A stretch of DNA of 64,000 nt from Terriglobia bacterium (GTDB taxonomy: Bacteria; Acidobacteriota; Terriglobia; Bryobacterales; UBA6623), in assembly GCA_009841225.1 (NCBI GenBank), contig VXMF01000030.1, positions 152,228 to 216,227 on the forward strand, read 5' to 3'. A model generated the notes under the pieces. The model saw only the letters and a program-made list of their open reading frames with translations, made no database searches and had not been told where the DNA came from. This document shows, one piece after another, positions 61,775-64,000 of the stretch. Both the position numbers and the translations under genes were made by a program. The stretch's first letter is position 1. Every line of letters begins with the position of its first letter.

Positions 61775-63375
61775 TGCGCGCCGGATACAACGACGCGTTG
61801 CGATTCTTGATCGGTGTTGTCTTGCGCGCGGCGGGCGCGCTGGCGGAGATCCTGCACCGTCTACGAGCGCGACATCATCGGTTGCTGTGGTCGAAGATGC
61901 GACGCCGTTTCGGGATTTTCTCCGAGACGGAGTTGACAACCGAGGTGCCGCCACTCGATCCGGCAAGCGACTCAAGGCGAATTGCAAGCACATCGGGGAC
62001 GAGGGGCAGCCCAAAGCTGCTCGCCTATAGCCGACGACGGCTTGCCGCAGTGCGCTGGGCGTTTGTCGATTCGTTCATGCGGGCGTTCCGGATGCTGGGA
62101 GTTCGCCGGACAAGCATGTACGTGTTCGGTCCGGCCCAGCCTGACGGCTCGCTGAGCAGCATGTTGCTCAGCGAGGCGGGCAGGCCGTCTTACCTTGCAA
62201 CGCTGCAGGCCCCGTACCGGATGCACTGCTGGGAGCCTCTGCGGCCGTTGCACGAGGCGTACGGTCTCGAGGCCGTCAGGCTGTGGGTGCTGGCGGTCTC
62301 TAATCCGGGAGTGCTTTACAGCACCAATCCGTCCACGATGTCCATCTTCTTCGACACCTTGGAAGACGATTGGCCACGCTGCAGTGCGTTGGTCCGGGAT
62401 TGCGTCCGAACCCCGGACAAGATGGATCCGTCACTGGCTGCCGCAACCCGCCGCATCGCCTCCAACGGTTACGCACGGCGTCTGCAGAGGATCGCGGAAA
62501 GCCCGACATTCCTGCCAATCGACGAATGGGCTCCGGCGACACGCGTATATAGCTGCTGGACCGGCGGGTATCTCACACCGTTTCTTGACCGGCTCGAGTC
62601 GCGCTTGCCTGCCTCCCGCTTCCGCCGCGTGCCAATGTACTCCATGTCGACCGAGACGATCGAGACGATCCCTGACTTCCGGCTCGGCGATCCGTCGTTC
62701 CTGCCGATCGCCCCAGGCGTCTGCTGCGAGTTCCTAGAGTCTGACGCCCCTCGGGCTCCGGACCAGCTCCTGTCCCCCAACGAGCTCTCTGTGGGTTGCG
62801 TCTACGAACTCGTGGTCAGTAATGCGCACGGCCTGCGGCGCTATTGCACCGGAGACTTGTTTCGAGTCGAGCGATGCGTCGGCGACTTGCCCGACCTCCG
62901 GTTTCTCCGTCGCCGAGGCCTCGGATACTCGTTCACAGGCGAGAAGCTGACCGGGGATCAGGCACTTCTGGCGTACAAGCGCCTCCGGCAGTCGTTCCCG
63001 GACCTGGCTGACGACCACGCTCTGACCTGCTTCCCGTCTCTACAACCGGTTGAAGGCCTGCCACACTACCGGCTTGTCCTTGTCTACCCCGGCCAGAAGG
63101 ACCCCGGCCCCGTGGCGGGGTTGGCGGATCGGTTCGACGAACTGCTCAGCGACGTGAACAGCGAGTATCGCGCCAAGCGGTCGGGCGGACGCCTAGGGCC
63201 CGTGCGGCTCGAGCGGGCCGGGCTGCGCGGGCTCCGGGAACGCCTGCCTCGAGGAAGCGGGCCCGGACTCGACTCCCAGTTCAAGTTCTTGCCGCTCTAC
63301 CCCCGATTGTGGGAGTCCTCCGAGGTGGGCCGATCTGCGTCGAATCGCCAGCCAAGCGCTCCACACAGCGTCTAG
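61774..63375 (+). CDS. GH3-family acyl-adenylate-forming enzyme
   Basis: The frame is open from 61429, but the ATG at 61774 shares its A with the stop of the previous gene and gives 533 residues. STSGTRGSPKLLAYSRR (about 71-88) is the ATP-phosphate loop as in GH3 proteins; YVFGPAQPDGSLSSM, YSTNPSTMSIFFDTLEDDW, VYSCWTGGYLTPFLDRLESR and LRRYCTGDLFRVE are further GH3 blocks. Plant GH3 enzymes adenylate acyl acids and join them to amino acids. In a bacterium with a desaturase and an acyltransferase, a lipid-acid amide or ester is plausible, which is inference. Confidence 0.8.
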   Translation: MRAGYNDALRFLIGVVLRAAGALAEILHRLRARHHRLLWSKMRRRFGIFSETELTTEVPPLDPASDSRRIASTSGTRGSPKLLAYSRRRLAAVRWAFVDSFMRAFRMLGVRRTSMYVFGPAQPDGSLSSMLLSEAGRPSYLATLQAPYRMHCWEPLRPLHEAYGLEAVRLWVLAVSNPGVLYSTNPSTMSIFFDTLEDDWPRCSALVRDCVRTPDKMDPSLAAATRRIASNGYARRLQRIAESPTFLPIDEWAPATRVYSCWTGGYLTPFLDRLESRLPASRFRRVPMYSMSTETIETIPDFRLGDPSFLPIAPGVCCEFLESDAPRAPDQLLSPNELSVGCVYELVVSNAHGLRRYCTGDLFRVERCVGDLPDLRFLRRRGLGYSFTGEKLTGDQALLAYKRLRQSFPDLADDHALTCFPSLQPVEGLPHYRLVLVYPGQKDPGPVAGLADRFDELLSDVNSEYRAKRSGGRLGPVRLERAGLRGLRERLPRGSGPGLDSQFKFLPLYPRLWESSEVGRSASNRQPSAPHSV

Positions 63376-63407
63376 AACGGCGATTCGCGCGCTTGCCGAG
63401 AGCGCTC

Positions 63408-64000
63408 TCACCGCCTTGTTCCGGGCTCCATCGAAGCCAGCATGGACTCCAGTCCTGCGAAGGAACGGAAGTCCCGTCCCAGCACGAGGACCCTGCACCC
63501 AGCCGCTTTCGCTCCGGCTCCGTCGGTTTCCGGACGGTCTCCGATGTGTAACAGGTTCTCGGGCTGGAGGTCGAGATCGCGAAGGATGCGCCTGAACGGC
63601 TCCGGACTCGGCTTGAGGTAGCCGAGTCGCTCGCCGGAGTAGATCGCGTCGAAGCCGTCAATCAGGCCGAGGCAAGCGAGCTTGTGGGTAGGCTCGAAGT
63701 CCGATAGAGCGACTTGCGATTCGAATCGGGCACCGAAAGCGCTGAGCGCAGAGGCGACCCCGGGGCGGGCTCCCAGAGCTGCAATTTCAGGTGACAGCCA
63801 AGCCTGCTCGAGGGCCACGCGCTCCTCGATACTGGCGTCGTCGGTCTCGAGGCGCCCGCCGTTGGCGCGGACCTGCTCCATGCGCTTGCGAAACCGGCGC
63901 ATCGCCACCGCTGCTCTCCATGCGGCACTCGCATTCCCACCCAGAGAAGCCGACAGGACCGCCAGCCAGAATCGAGCGGTCAGGCGGCGAGTGGAGTAGA
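63408..64000 (-). CDS. HAD-family hydrolase, 5' end outside window
   Basis: The minus-strand frame is open to the window edge, so the N-terminus (with the DxDxT nucleophile motif) is not visible. The visible 197 residues contain the HAD motif II Ser/Thr region SDFEPT, motif III Lys in SGERLGYLKPSPEPF, and motif IV HIGDRPETDGAGAKAAG, followed by GCRVLVLGRD. The substrate is open. It converges on the GH3-like gene with 32 bp between stops. A GTG at 63908 is not needed as a start because the frame extends further. Confidence 0.85.
   Translation of the reverse strand, partial: YSTRRLTARFWLAVLSASLGGNASAAWRAAVAMRRFRKRMEQVRANGGRLETDDASIEERVALEQAWLSPEIAALGARPGVASALSAFGARFESQVALSDFEPTHKLACLGLIDGFDAIYSGERLGYLKPSPEPFRRILRDLDLQPENLLHIGDRPETDGAGAKAAGCRVLVLGRDFRSFAGLESMLASMEPGTRR

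Noticed and set aside
1..64000. CRISPR array, tRNA and rRNA genes
   Set aside because: No regularly spaced direct repeats with spacers, no T-loop GTTCGAnTC with a paired acceptor, and no rRNA signature were seen on reading through the window.

Overview
The window is about 62-63% GC, gene-dense and bacterial. It most resembles Acidobacteriota, possibly a Bryobacterales/Solibacter-type lineage; this is inferred from gene families, not from a marker gene. The pointers are a VWA protein of the 'VWFA-related Acidobacterial' type, two DUF1549/DUF1553 + DUF1501 pairs, three large CehA/DUF3604-type metallohydrolases, a CarboxypepD_reg-plug TonB receptor and a secreted parallel beta-helix protein. Both window ends cut genes: a DUF1553 protein on the left and a HAD hydrolase on the right. 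No tRNA, rRNA, CRISPR array, prophage or complete insertion sequence was recognised.

Layout. 1-3.5 kb: DUF1553/DUF1501 pair, then the class A RNase P RNA gene (rnpB), then a PhzF-like isomerase. 3.7-8.7 kb: two convergent PHP/DUF3604-type exported metallohydrolases. 8.8-10.8 kb: ferrochelatase with a Cys-rich tail, and a secreted protein with a His/Glu/Arg/Gly repeat tail. 10.8-17.9 kb: a leftward copper/silver efflux operon (small secreted Cys protein, TolC, CusB, CusA, unknown protein); the three CusA metal-site methionines are conserved at exact spacing. 17.9-20.7 kb: an IS630-like transposase scrap and a HipBA module with a readable promoter and palindromic operator. 20.7-24.1 kb: a cupin, then a tightly coupled leftward run TrmB regulator-GalU-PncA-NUDIX. 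24.1-28.5 kb: VWA protein, then UppS, CdsA and DnaB. 28.7-32 kb: the second DUF1549/1553 + DUF1501 pair. 32-33 kb: a toxin-antitoxin patch (orphan Phd-like antitoxin, RelE/Gp49 toxin, XRE antitoxin). 33-41 kb: Spy-like protein, two methyltransferases, beta-helix protein and a DUF3604 protein broken by one missing base. 41.4-48 kb: KefB-type antiporter with CBS domains, a degenerate HldE-like nucleotidyltransferase overlapping a GT9 glycosyltransferase, SGNH hydrolase, TerB, MsrA and a SIS isomerase. 48-53 kb: TonB receptor, NYN-LOTUS protein and a small conserved-looking protein. 53-59 kb: a DeoC homologue lacking all catalytic residues, a GAF-GAF-SpoIIE phosphatase, LysA, an SDR and an OxyR-like regulator. 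59-64 kb: a gutted TnpB remnant, then a translationally coupled trio (fatty acid desaturase, condensation/WS-DGAT-like acyltransferase, GH3-like acyl-adenylating enzyme) and a convergent HAD hydrolase.

Most promising for novelty is the desaturase-acyltransferase-GH3 operon (59686-63375), which has the composition of a small lipid or N-acyl-amino-acid pathway. Next are the catalytically emptied DeoC paralogue, the degenerate nucleotidyltransferase fused by overlap to a heptosyltransferase-like gene, the TrmB-led GalU/PncA/NUDIX operon, and the unknown genes at both ends of the copper operon. All family names come from recognising motifs by eye; no database search was run.
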